Below, one piece after another: positions 48,537-58,953 of a DNA stretch of 64,000 nucleotides. Both the position numbers and the translations under genes were made by a program. The notes beneath the pieces were generated by a model that worked only from the letters and a program-made list of their open reading frames with translations, did no database searches and was not told the DNA's origin. Positions within the stretch are counted from its first letter, which is position 1. The number at the start of each line of letters is the position of its first letter. The stretch comes from Bimuria novae-zelandiae CBS 107.79 (Eukaryota; Ascomycota; Dothideomycetes; Pleosporales; Didymosphaeriaceae): positions 1,296,166 through 1,360,165 of the forward strand of contig ML976664.1 in the NCBI GenBank assembly GCA_010015655.1, given 5' to 3'.

Positions 48537-50097
48537 TCAGAGTTTGAAGTAGCCCCCCCAAAGTTTCGCCAGCTTGCCTTCCGGGTCATACTTCTTCGCA
48601 ACCTCCTTGAGCCTCTTGTAGTTCTCAGTCCCATAACTCTTCTGGACCTACTGGCTAAGGCCCGCGTAATTCAGGTAGATGTATGGATTATACACGCCGT
48701 GCTTCTTAGCCGTCGCCGCAACATCCGCGAGCAGTTTCTTCGTGCTATTCATAACGAGCTTATCGTTGGCCGGATTCGTCCAGGAAATGGGAAAAGAAAC
48801 CATGATGAGGGGTCCATCCGAAGGCGTAAGTCCAAAGGCATTCCCGCCATTCTTCTGCATCTGCGCAAGGACGTTCACGGGGATCGCTTGCAGGAGCGCA
48901 AGCGGAGCAATCGTGTCTCCGCCCCCATTCTTTATCAACGCAGCGTTGCGCTTCGCGTACAGAGACATGATGTCGTCGAGAACAACCTGAGAGAAGTTTG
49001 CCGAGATGATTACATTTCCCCAGTCCCTGCGGCCGCCGTACGGGGTAGCGAGCAAGGTGAGGTACTTTGAAACGGATCCCGTCGACGACGAAGTTGCTAG
49101 TGCCTTTGGCAACGACTCAAATGGCTGAAAGACGGCGGGCACACTGCCTGGTGGGGACGGCACACCGGCATGAAGGAAAGTGAGGGTAGCTGTAGTGACG
49201 CCAGTAAAAGGATCCGAAGCCACCCCAAGGACCGAGTGCGCCGCCGGATCCCTTGGCAATCCCTCGATGGTCAGATTCTGGAACCCCACAATGATGGTTC
49301 TGTTCTCGGTTCCTGGGAAGGACAGCATATGCAGCCATAGGTCTCCCTGGTCAAAGGCTGCGAGATCGAAGCGCGTAACAACGCCATAGTTCAAGCCACC
49401 CCCGCCCCGCAATGCCCAGTATAGATCGCTGTTTTCATTGGGCGATGCGTAGATGACGTTACCTGATGCGAGCACAACTTCGTACTTGCGCACGTTGTCG
49501 CACGCCCACCCGTATATTCCAGAAAAGAAGGAAATCCCTCCGCCGAGAAGAAGTCCGCTTACGCCCACGTTCTGATCGCGGCCGCCAACGACTGCAAGGC
49601 CAAGAGGATCAAGCTTCTCGGTGACGTTGAGCCAGCGGTTTCCTGGGCCGACGGATACGGTTTTGCGGTCGGCTGAGACGTCGACGCCGTTTATATGGAC
49701 CAGGTCGATTGTGACTCCATTTTCGATGCTGGATCCTCCGGGAAACGGAACGTGGCCTCCGCTCTTGACGGTAAAAGGTGCATTTTGGCGTGTTAGAATC
49801 TTGAGAACGGTGGCTACGTCTGGTGTGGTCTTGGGCGTCACGAAGCACCGTGGGAGCGTCTCGCGTTGTTGATCAGACCAGTAGTTGTTGAGCTGAATGT
49901 AGGCGGTCGTGTTGGGGTACGCTACGTCTCCCAGGAGAGCAGCCTCTAGAGCAGCACACTGTGAGTTTCTTCAGTGACACATCGTAACTGGAGACGTGCG
50001 GTGAGCATACTGCGTTGACTCGGGGATAGGAAGAGTTCGTGGCTGCAGATGCTAGGCCACTGATGACCGCAATCAGCACGAGCTGGACAACCCTCAT
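48537..50097 (-). CDS. Secreted FAD-linked oxidase, berberine-bridge type, with premature TAG
   Basis: Two exons: 50,097-50,011 and 49,958-48,537 (52-nt GT-AG intron). The product has a signal peptide (MRVVQLVLIAVISGLASA) and then a PCMH-type FAD domain. H98 in VKSGGH is the expected covalent flavin ligand. The position often held by a second ligand Cys is Ser163 (GVSGLLLGGG), so mono-covalent FAD is likely. Such enzymes perform oxidative cyclisation or alcohol and C-C oxidations in fungal pathways, as in the solanapyrone cluster. Codon 466 (48,645-48,647) is TAG, 36 codons before the natural end (LWGGYFKL, then TGA). The frame beyond is intact and conserved in kind (YDPEGKLAKLW). CAG to TAG at a CpA site is the RIP-type change. 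If real, the C-terminal BBE segment is lost, and activity is doubtful. Confidence 0.88.
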
Positions 50098-51078
50098 TTT
50101 TTGTACTCAAGGAGACTTCGATGTCGAACCCCAGAATGCGTGGAGAATCTAGTGGTATCGATGCTCATCTGAGCAACGTACATTGGAGGTATTTATGCGG
50201 GCCCGGACTCGGTCGATTTGCAGGAGATGTACAAATCCTTCGGTTCGTATTCAGCCATCAGCCATGTTGACTAGCCAGGTGCTTCATTCTCACAGCATGG
50301 TGTGCCTGTGCACGCAACGCGGAGCCGCCTTCGGCAGGGAAAGACAAATTAGAATACGGCAGTGCTCGCGTGCCGGCTCACGCGAGCGGGACGCCATCTC
50401 GTAACGCCACACGCCCCTTGCTTATAGTGGAGTGCTTATGCGGCGTCCAATCTTCGTAAAATAGGGGCCAAATTCGCAAGCCACTGCTTATCGTGAAACG
50501 GGAAGTATGTGAGATGGACCCGTGCTCGATGGTCGGTGGAGATGGGTCTCAATCAGGGCTAACTTCGTATGGCCCCCATGGGGACGACGACGGTCGACCG
50601 GACGGAACCTGCGCACTTAGCATGCTCGATTATCTACCAAATCAATCAAAGCTCAAACGATACATCTGTCAGAGCCTTTTCAGAGGAAATAGAACACAAT
50701 CTTCAGGAGGCTTCGAGTAGCTTGATCACCGCAAAGAATCTCGAAAGCGAAGAGCTGATTTACTAAAAACGTACCTGCAGTCGACCACGTGTAATCAAAC
50801 GTCGAATCCGAGCCAATCAACATTTTAACCGGAAATAACGCGGTACATACGCTCGTCACTGTCAGGGCGGACTTGGAGTGCAATACTAGCGCGGCGCTAA
50901 AGCAAGCTGTGTCACTGACCGCCAAAAACGAGTTTTTTGTTTCGTCGAAGATAAAAGTATCGGTAGCCTTACCGAAAATCATCAAGAACGCTGGAGAAGG
51001 TGCAAGTGGACCAGCAAAGAACATCATTTGATAGTCATGTTGTTATTACAAGGCATGGAAACCCGAATGCCCGACTAT
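50098..51078. promoter_or_regulatory. Upstream region of the FAD oxidase gene
   Basis: This 981-bp gap lies between the oxidase start and the SDR stop. It contains CTGCTTA at 50,484-50,490 and related GTGCTTATGCGG near 50,432-50,443, a motif also found before the other cluster genes. Frames on either strand (for example minus 50,680-51,027) show no recognisable domain and I do not call a gene. Confidence 0.4.
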
Positions 51079-52018
51079 CTACCATGGAATTTCATCACCA
51101 GTGATGACATCTATGAGCTTTCCTGAAACCGTTTCTCTCTTGGCCGAATCGATCGTCTCCAGGATCTTGGACGCGCTCTCCTCTGCCGAGGTGGCTGGCA
51201 GGTCAATGCCAGCGGCCTTTGCCGCGGTAACACCCATGTCTGTGTAGACGAATCTAACGAGCGCACACATGTTAGTGACATGATTCGGCTCCAATTCTGA
51301 AAGGAAACTCTCACCCAGGGTGGATCGCGACGGCAGTGAGATTTGGGTTTCCGACATGGAGAGTCCTAAAGATTACCGAGTCAGCAAGGTCATGTTGAAT
51401 TTGTGCTTGCGGGAATGCAACACTTACTTTGTGAACCAGTTCTGGGCTGCCTTGGAGACGCCGTAGGCACCGATCCAGTAGTACCAACCCTCTGCGGTGT
51501 CGATGGAGCCAGCACGGCTGGAGACGGAGATCCACTTGGGGGCGCTGGACTTGAGGAGCAGCGGGTTCACTGCCTGGAACAGCACGATTGAAGAGAGGGC
51601 GTTGACGTTGAAGGCGTCGAGGATGATCTCAGGGTCAGCGGCATCGAGCGGGGCGTTTTCGGGGGAGATGCCCGAGTTGGAGACGACGATGTCGATGTGG
51701 TCGATGCCAGCAGCCTCAATCTCGGCGACAGCCTTCTTGGGATCCTCATGGGATGCGTTCTCGATGCTGACAAGGAGTAGCCGCGAGCCGTGTGCCGCGG
51801 GCAGCTTCTTCACGTCTTCAGCCTGGGGACCCTTTGCATCGCGGACGCTTCCAATGACAACGTGGCTGGGGCGTGAGAGGTAGGCAGCGGTGACGGCCTT
51901 GCCGATACCTGGAAATGGTTAGAGAAACGAGAGGCTGGTGGGGGAAGGGGGGTGCGGTGAACGTGCCTCGGCCGACGCCAGTGACGAAGACGACGGTGGG
52001 AGCCACGGTGGGAGCCAT
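51079..52018 (-). CDS. Short-chain dehydrogenase/reductase (ketoreductase type)
   Basis: Four exons: 52,018-51,967, 51,908-51,428, 51,365-51,315 and 51,253-51,079, giving 252 residues. The first intron has a GC donor (GCACGT...TTCCAG). The others are GT-AG. The Rossmann motif TGVGRGIG is at residues 13-20, NSG at 95-97, N120, SS at 147-148 and the catalytic Y166 and K170 (YGVSK). HPG and TDMG follow as in classical SDRs. The overall pattern resembles norsolorinic-acid-ketoreductase-like fungal SDRs that use NADPH. It would reduce a ketone, or oxidise an alcohol, on the polyketide. It is cytosolic (no signal or TM segment) and shares a 504-bp divergent promoter with the P450 gene. Confidence 0.92.
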
Positions 52019-52522
52019 GGTAGTTGCGTGGGGTGGTCAGGTCAGGGTGTCTGTGTGCTCAACCAAGCCTTGTCCGGGGTGTGGAGGTGGCTTGGGTTAA
52101 AGTACGGAAGGCCGCCGTCGTTGATTTCTAAGCAGGCTGCCAAGGGCTGGAGGGAAGTCGCACAAGGCACGCAGCCGTGGTGGATGGCGCTCCGCACTGG
52201 TGCTAGTGCGGCCCGCGCCGCCGGTACGCTAGCGCTAGACTGCGGCGCGGGACCCGCACGGCTGGGGCTGCACATAAGCAGGCTGCACTGCACCTAAGCA
52301 GCCCGCGCCGCCCTGCTTATCTGCATGGCCGATCCTCGAGCGCAGTGGGCAGCGTGTCAACGAACACCCAAACCCCCCAGCACCAGCCTCGAGCCACATG
52401 CATGCCATCGCGGCCGGGGTGCGCAGCCATTCGACATGTCGAGCTTCAAATCACCACGCTGAGGGCGAGGTAAGTAGCGACACCTTTGCGACGCCCACCC
52501 AGCCCAACTCACTGCCTCCGGC
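52019..52522. promoter_or_regulatory. Divergent promoter of SDR and P450 genes
   Basis: The 504-bp gap between the two start codons contains four copies of TAAGCAG/CTGCTTA: 52,129-52,135, 52,275-52,281, 52,295-52,301 and 52,313-52,319. Three of these fall within 45 bp. A GC-rich dyad near 52,209-52,255 lies beside them. This density is far above chance for a 7-mer and suggests a regulator-binding cluster. No regulator gene is seen in the window. Confidence 0.5.
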
Positions 52523-54142
52523 ATGGCTTTCGCCGTACCCGGCCTGTTGCCAGCGGCACTTTGCCTGCTCGCCGTCTCTTATGCTCTCGGCCTCGTCATC
52601 TACCGTCTGTTCTTCAGGCCCATCTCCAGGTTCCCCGGCCCAAAGCTGGCAGCGGCCACGCACTGGTACCAGAAGTACTACGACCTCGTCGCCAAGCGCC
52701 ATGGAGGCCAGTTCCTGTGGGAAATCAAGCGGATGCATGAGAAATATGGACCCATCGTGCGCATCACCCCGGACGAACTGCACATTGATGATCCCGAGTA
52801 CTGGTACGAAGTGTACTGCAACAACAGTTCGGCGAGGCCCATAGACAAGCAAGAGAAGCTGAGGTACCGCTTCGGCGTCCCCGATGCCATCTTCAGCACC
52901 CCGGGCGGCGAGCAGCACCGCGCCCGACGGCAAGCAATGGCCGGCTTCTTCTCGCGCCAGCGATTGCGCGAGCACCAGGACAGAGTCAACCAACTCGTCG
53001 ACCGCATCTCGCACCGCATCTCCACCGAATATGCAGGCCGAGACCGCGTCCTCAACCTAGGCGACATGTTCTCGTGCCTGGCCGTCGACATTGTCACTGA
53101 GCTGTGCTTCCGCCGCTGTACAAACTGCACCGAAGCCCCCGACTTCAAAGCACCGCTCGTGGGCGTCACGGCAAACACGCTGTGGATCAGCCACTGGAAC
53201 GCCCACTTCAGATTCTTGCAGGCGTGGATGGACTGGCTCCCCGTGAACGTAGTCACGACGTTGGTACCTTTGGTCAAGCCCGTCTTGGACCTCCGGGTCA
53301 GCATCAACCAGCAAGTCCGAGAGATCCTCGCGGATATGACCAGGAGCACCTACAGTCCAAAAGAGTCGCGCGGCACTGCCGAAGCCACCATCTTTGACGA
53401 TATCCTCGCATCCAACCTGCCACCACAGGAGCTGTCGTATGATCGTCTGACGCAGGAGGCCTTCGCCCTGACCAGTGCGGGTATGGAGACGGTAAAGTCG
53501 ACCATGGTCCTGGGTATCTTCCACTGCCTAGAACAACCGGCCATCCTGGCCCGTCTTCAGGCGGAGCTCACCGAAGCGATGCCGGACCCTAGCAAAATCC
53601 CCACTTGGGTCGAGCTAGAGAAGCTCCCATACTTAACGGCGGTCGTCAACGAAAGTAAGCTTGATTTCCACCCAAGATGGTAGCGTGTAAACAGGACTAA
53701 GCAGCATGCAGGTCTCCGTCTAGGCTTCGGCTCCGTCCAACGCAGCCCGCGCATCAACCGCTTCCACGCCATGCAATACAGGAACTGGGTAATTCCCCCG
53801 GGCACCGCTGTGGGCATGGACTCGTACCACATGCACACTAACCCCCACATCTTCCCTGACCCGTTAGTCTTCCGCCCAGAGCGCTGGCTGAACGATCCAA
53901 GGGGCCCCGACGGACGCCAACCCCTGACGCACTACCTCACCACATTCGGTTCCGGATCTAGGATTTGCATCGCGATGCACCTGGCGTACATGGAGCTTTA
54001 TGTGACGCTTGCGACCATCCTTCGCCGCCACGAGTTTCAACTCTTTGGGACGGATAGGTCGGACGTGGAGTTTGCGCTGGAGATGCTGGCGCCGATGCCG
54101 CATTGGGGCAGCAGAGGAGTGAGGGTCAAGGTTGATAAATAG
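52523..54142 (+). CDS. Cytochrome P450 monooxygenase
   Basis: Two exons: 52,523-53,654 and 53,712-54,142 (57-nt intron), giving 520 residues. An N-terminal membrane anchor covers residues about 5-30, followed by the FPGPK hinge. The I-helix motif AGMET is at 319-323, ExxR at E377-R380 (ESLR) and PERW at 433-436. The heme-binding loop FGSGSRICIA has the ligand Cys463, with Ala465 where Gly is usual. It resembles the fungal P450 group that includes trichodiene-oxygenase-like enzymes (PPGT...MHTNPHIFPDP). It is expected at the ER membrane, oxidising the cluster product with a P450 reductase. The acceptor at 53,711 is chosen because it restores ESLRL; the nearer AG gives a stop. Confidence 0.93.
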
Positions 54143-54578
54143 GCAAATGGTGGATCCCGAGGTGGAACCGGGGTTGGTGAGAGCTGGTGTAGCTTTGGTG
54201 GTCAACTTTGGAGTCGTCAGCGTGCTATGCACTTCACTTGGTTTAGAACTCGAATACAACAATCAGGCGCCGGCTGTTGCAGCAGATTGTCATGTCTTGG
54301 GACGATGATTTAAACGATTGCTCTGTGTGAAGCCCCAAGCTCCCTAGAAGCCCAAGATCCTAGGACCTTTTAGTGAGTGGGACTTCTCCTCCTCAACACC
54401 ACGCTATTTTCCACCATTACTACTCACCTATCACCCCAAAATCGTATGCATGTGCACCCGATGGGCCCAGCAAGAGAGGACCGTGCCTTGATACAAGTAA
54501 ACGGAACGAATCTAAGCCTCTATCCTACAAATCCCCACCCGACCCCCAAAGCGCAAGCAAGCCCCGCGCCTTCAGCCC
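54143..54578. other. Convergent intergenic region (P450 and MFS 3' ends)
   Basis: This 436-bp gap separates two genes that converge. No gene was seen. It presumably holds both polyadenylation regions. Confidence 0.5.
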
Positions 54579-56535
54579 TCACGCATCCTCCTCGTCCTCT
54601 TGCCCAGACGCAGGCCCAGGCCGCACAAGCCGACCGGGCCACTTGGGCACGAGGGCACACACGAGGGCCGCGCCAAAGGCCGCGACGCCCAGCGCCCAGC
54701 CCGCGCGAAGCCCATCCAGATAGGCCTGGCGCACGCCGCGCAGCGCCGCGCCGCCAAACGCATCCTGCAGGCCGGCCGCGCCCACGCTCAGCACGGCTTG
54801 CCCCGAGAGTCCCGGCACGTACTGCGGGACCTTGTGCAGAATCATGTTGTTGAGCGCCGCGTCCGAGGCGGCGACGCCCCAGCCGCCGGCTAGCATCATG
54901 AAGACTGCAGACGGGGGAAAGAAGGCATGGGGTCAGCTTATGGTTGCGTTGAAAACACGGGGGCGCTTACATGCAACCGAGGAAATGGTGAGAGCCACGT
55001 TGTCGGGGGAACTCGTCACGGTTGCTACGAGATTGGGGAGCTGGACGCCGAGGCCGACGCCTACGCCGAAGAGGATCTGAAAGCCGATGATGGCGCCGAG
55101 ATGGGGGTTGAGGTCGAAGGTGAGCATGAGGCCGCAGCCCAGGGCGCCCGTTGCGCCGGCGATGAGGAGAAAGGGCTGGAATACCATCAGTCGACCGGCC
55201 AGCCCGGAGCCGAGCGTAGTCGCAAGAGCGGTGGTGAGGATCGATGGGATCATCTTGATGCCGCTTTGGACGGGCGAGTCTCCTTGGATGGCTTGGAAGT
55301 AGATGGGTAGTAGGTACTGGAGGGCGATGTTGCCGGCGTTGAGGCTGGGATGTGTGTCAGTTGGGGGGTGGTTTCAGGCAATGGGGAGGAGCGTGTAAAC
55401 TCACAATAGAATGAATGCTGCGCTTGCAGCAATCGATCTTTGCCGTAGGAGCCGATGCACGACTAGCGAGCGATCGCCTTGGAGCCATCCGTTCACCAAG
55501 AAGACGATGGAAAGTAAGACGCAGCCCACCAGCAGACCGATGACGACGCTCGAGTGCCACGAATAGACGACTCCCCCCCACTGTATCGCCATGAAGAAAC
55601 ACAACACCGCGGCAAACACCAACACCAGCCCCAGCGGATCGAAACTTAGTAGCTTCTCCCTCAGGGGCGCCCCATGACTGGCTTTGGCGGCCTTCGGCGT
55701 CCGAAAGAACAGAGAGATGCAGAACATGGTGACGGCGCCGATGGGGAGGTTGATGTAAAAGCACCATCTCCACGTGAGGTGCGACGACGAGAATGCGCCG
55801 CCCAGGAGAGGTCCCACGACGCTGGCGACGGTGAAAACGGAGCCCATCAGGCCGATAACGACGGGCTGGAGGCGCGGCGGGCAGACAAAGGCCGTGATGG
55901 TGTAGCTTCCCCCCGATATGCCCGCGCCACCGAGGCCTTGGATGGCGCGGCCGCAGATGAGGGCAATGCTGTTCGGTGCCAATGCGCACAGGAGACTTCC
56001 GGCTTCAAACAGAAACAGGGCGAGGATAAAGACCAGGCGCAGCGAAAAGTACTTGTATGCCTTGCCCCAGGCTGAGACGAAGGCCGTAAGCGTGAGGAAG
56101 AAGGCACTGTGAGTCGAGATGGGTCAGTGTCTGGCGGGTCTGCTCACGGTGGGCTGCTGAAGCTTACCTTCCGTACCATCCCGCATCCGCCATGCTGTTG
56201 AATTGAGTCGTAATAACCGGTATCGCGGTTCCGATGATGCTCTGAACATTAGTTAGACTGAGCAACACGCGCGCAATGGCGTGTTGAGACTTGCCATGTC
56301 GAGAGCAATCTGCACGAAGAACCGATTAGCGACCAACGCCGTGCTTTGCAGAAGGGAATCAAGATACCAGGAATATCGCGAGCATGAGGCTGGAAACCAC
56401 AACGGTGCGAATGAGCACCGAAGGGTACTGTGCTTCTGGAGCGGCCGCCTCGCCACTGGGCTCCATCTTCTCGCGCGGTCCATGTTTGGAGGTTTGGCTG
56501 AGGGGACGCTGTTCCTGGCTGTCTGGCTCGGCCAT
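54579..56535 (-). CDS. MFS transporter, DHA2-type (14 TM), probable product exporter
   Basis: Six exons: 56,535-56,368, 56,309-56,295, 56,241-56,168, 56,106-55,405, 55,344-54,971 and 54,904-54,579, giving 552 residues. Exon 2 is only 15 nt and encodes IALDM, which restores the TM1 motif FLIALDMSIIGTAIPVI. The intron after it has a GC donor. Other family marks are GRAIQGLGGAGISGG (TM4/5 region) and WRWCFYINLPIG. There are about 14 hydrophobic helices, and the tail is acidic (GQEDEEDA). It sits in the plasma membrane and probably exports the cluster product by proton antiport, giving self-protection. It converges with the P450 gene. Confidence 0.92.
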
Positions 56536-57459
56536 GGTGAGGTTGTGCTGGCTCGCTGACGGGCAGCAGTAGAGACGATGCGTGGCGTGGAGGGTGTGGG
56601 TGGTTCTCTCTCCTCTCTGATGGGCCCGAGCGGCTTACACAAAGCGGGCCCGCGCCCCCACGCTTGTGCGCTCGTTTCGCCCGGCCTGCTTACCCGCATA
56701 CGAGCACGGGCCGGCAATAACAAACAGTAAGCATCCCGTCGGCTTACCGCATCCGTCCGTCCCCACACAGCAACTTGTGGGAGGTTGTTTACTGGCTCCA
56801 TGAAGAATCCTGATCTAGGCACCCAATACCCGAGCAGCTGGAGAGCCCCTACCCAGGTGACCTGCGATGTTTGAATTTAGATACGAGGCAATGCGTTTCA
56901 TCTCCAACCAGCCACTCAACTACATTCCAATCCAACTTCTCTGGAGCCTACAGCGTACCGAGTTGAGGCGTGGCATGACGAGATAGCCTGACAGGCCGTG
57001 TCGAGAAGATTCTGCGTTAATTAGCAGCTGTGAATGGGAGATGCACACCCCTGCTTGTCACAGCGTCTTTCATGCCCGCTGACCGGAATGATATGTGCAG
57101 GGCGTAGCGCACTAGCGAGCGCAGGGGTATCGAGATCGGCAGAGCGGCAGCCACTGACGCCGTACATAGTAGCCTCTGTTACACAGCGCAAGTACACGAG
57201 GCCCTGGGACCGCAAGAATAACAGGCGCGTCAGCATGCATCGCGACCCTTCTCGATCAACGAGGCAGCATTACGCGCGGCAGAATTCGGTGGTAGTGCAG
57301 ACGCCAGATTACTGCCCCAGCAAGCGTGCAAGTGTTGGGAAGATGGTGATCGGGAAATCCCAGGCCAAGTGTGCATACAATTCTATCATGGGTACTAGCT
57401 AGGTGACGAAACCACAAGTGCCTTGCTAACAAACTCTTCTTCTATGCAGCGCCATGTCG
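56536..57459. promoter_or_regulatory. Upstream region of the MFS gene
   Basis: This 924-bp gap has no recognisable gene. Near the MFS start it contains CTGCTTA at 56,686-56,692 (CCTGCTTACCCGC) and the related CGGCTTACCGC at 56,740-56,750 and CGGCTTAC at 56,631-56,638. At 57,396-57,415 lies a 20-bp sequence identical to part of the mariner-like relic at 24,880-24,899. Confidence 0.4.
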
Positions 57460-58425
57460 TCAAGCTTTGACCGCAACATCATTCGCAGCGTTCGCCGCTC
57501 GCATCCCGTTCTTGCCGTTGACCTCCTTCGTCTTAGCGAAGACTCTATGGAGGAACTCGGCCTGTTTCTCAAAAACCTCCATTGATCCATCGCCCGTCAA
57601 AATATCCATGTGCGCCTTCTTGGGCACCGAAACAAACTCCTTGGGTCCCTCGAACACATCGTAGATCAGCGATCTCTGCATCTCAGGAGGCGAAATCTCG
57701 TCGTCCTCGCCCGTCATGAGCAAGACGGGCGTCGGATTGACAAACTTCATCAGCGCCAGCGGACGGAACGCAGCCATGTTGTAATACGTCTGCAGCGTGG
57801 TTCGAGGAATGAAGCTGGGCTCGATGGACGCGTGTCGGTTGATGATGCCCAGCACGTCCTCCTTCTGGTACCCCTTGCCAAACCCAGCGGGCTGCTCGCC
57901 CGTCTCGGTCAAGAGCGGCAAGTACATGGCCTGGTTACCGGCGAGCTGCGACTCCCGGTCTTTCATCGCTTTGGCCAGAACCTGCTTCCACTTTGAGAAT
58001 TCCCAAGTCGTGAGGGCCGAGCACGCTATCACGGCTTTGGCGCGCTTGTCGAGGGCGGCGGCGCAGAGAGCTACCGCCCCGCTGAACGAGTAGCCCCAGT
58101 AGGCGATGCGCTCGGGATCGACGAGATCGCGCTTGTGCATCTTGAGGAAAGTGAGGGCGTCGTGGTAGTCCTCAACGTTCTTGAATGGTTGGATGTCGTT
58201 GCGTGGCACGCCGTCGCTCTTCCCTATGCACCTTGGATCGTACCCCATGACGGTGAATCCAAGCGCATTGAGGAACTGGCCCGCCTCGAAGATGATCATG
58301 TCTTTGGTGAGGTTGAATCCAGGCGTCATGATAATGGCTGGGCCTCGTGGCGGGCCGGGAAAGAGCCATCCCCGGAGGGTGAGCCCGTCAATGGTCTTGA
58401 ACTCGATATCTTCTTTGTTGGACAT
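57460..58425 (-). CDS. Alpha/beta hydrolase, polyketide release/transferase type
   Basis: A single exon of 321 residues. An upstream in-frame ATG at 58,605 would add 60 residues unlike the family, so the start at MSNKEDIEFK (58,425) is preferred. The fold marks are oxyanion-loop sequence MTPGFNLTKD, nucleophile S113 in GYSFSG, acid D241 or D242 in TGEDDEISP and H272 in KKAHMD. The nucleophile elbow reads G-Y-S-F-S-G rather than GxSxG. Related hydrolases (fumagillin-type polyketide transferase, brefeldin-type thiohydrolase) act in trans on highly reducing PKSs that lack a thioesterase. By analogy it releases or transfers the PKS chain. It is divergent from the PKS gene with 528 bp between start codons. 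No signal peptide is present. Confidence 0.9.
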   Translation of the reverse strand: MSNKEDIEFKTIDGLTLRGWLFPGPPRGPAIIMTPGFNLTKDMIIFEAGQFLNALGFTVMGYDPRCIGKSDGVPRNDIQPFKNVEDYHDALTFLKMHKRDLVDPERIAYWGYSFSGAVALCAAALDKRAKAVIACSALTTWEFSKWKQVLAKAMKDRESQLAGNQAMYLPLLTETGEQPAGFGKGYQKEDVLGIINRHASIEPSFIPRTTLQTYYNMAAFRPLALMKFVNPTPVLLMTGEDDEISPPEMQRSLIYDVFEGPKEFVSVPKKAHMDILTGDGSMEVFEKQAEFLHRVFAKTKEVNGKNGMRAANAANDVAVKA

Positions 58426-58953
58426 GGCGGTGCTGAGTACCGAGTAAGCAGGGTGGGCTGTGAAGAATACGTGATAGATGAAGCAGTGATGTTTGTATGA
58501 AGAGAAGCACTTGTATAAGCTTCCACTGCACGACTTGGGATCGCTACGGGAAAAGGTGACCAGATAAGGAAGTTGTAGAATGCATGTAATCACCATGTAT
58601 CCCAAATAGGCGGGCGCGGTAAGCAGTTCCAGCGGTATCTACTGTGATGAGCTTAATCTCATGCACATGCAGGTAAGCTGGAACGAGACCGATCTTGGAG
58701 GCAAATCTCTAGATAGCATGTACCGCATAAGCGTGGGTCTGTATCACGGACACTAGCAACGCATAAGTTGTTCGCTTGATCGTCCTTTGTCAAGATAGTG
58801 GCATGTGAATGTTACGTCTTCCACCAAGCCTCACACAACGAGTTGATAAAAGCAGGTATTCCAGCATCCGGAATCACCATCTGCTTGCCTCTGGCTTGAG
58901 GACACGACAAACGACACGAAGGTTTCTGGACGGAAATCGTATCGAAGAAGACC
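58426..58953. promoter_or_regulatory. Divergent promoter of hydrolase and PKS genes
   Basis: The 528-bp gap holds TAAGCAG at 58,445-58,451 and 58,620-58,626 (the latter within GCGGTAAGCAG) plus the related GGTAAGCTGG near 58,672. Shared control of chain assembly and chain release would follow from this arrangement. Confidence 0.5.

Noticed and set aside
48537..50097. An intron that would remove the TAG in the FAD oxidase
   Set aside because: GT-AG pairs spanning the codon are too short or break the frame, and the coding sequence on both sides is continuous and conserved in kind.
50680..51027. 115-codon frame on the minus strand
   Set aside because: No recognisable domain or splice context, and it lies in the upstream region of the oxidase. 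Treated as chance.
52451..53524. Long minus-strand frames opposite the P450 gene (187, 223 and 155 codons)
   Set aside because: They are shadow frames of a GC-rich coding exon. The plus-strand P450 has all family motifs.
57021..57402. Opposed frames of 71 and 122 codons upstream of the MFS gene
   Set aside because: They overlap on both strands, have no domain and no consistent codon pattern. Treated as chance.
58426..58605. N-terminal extension of the hydrolase from the ATG at 58,605
   Set aside because: The added 60 residues are Cys/Tyr/His-rich and unlike the family, and they would occupy promoter DNA containing a TAAGCAG motif. The ATG at 58,425 begins the family-like sequence.
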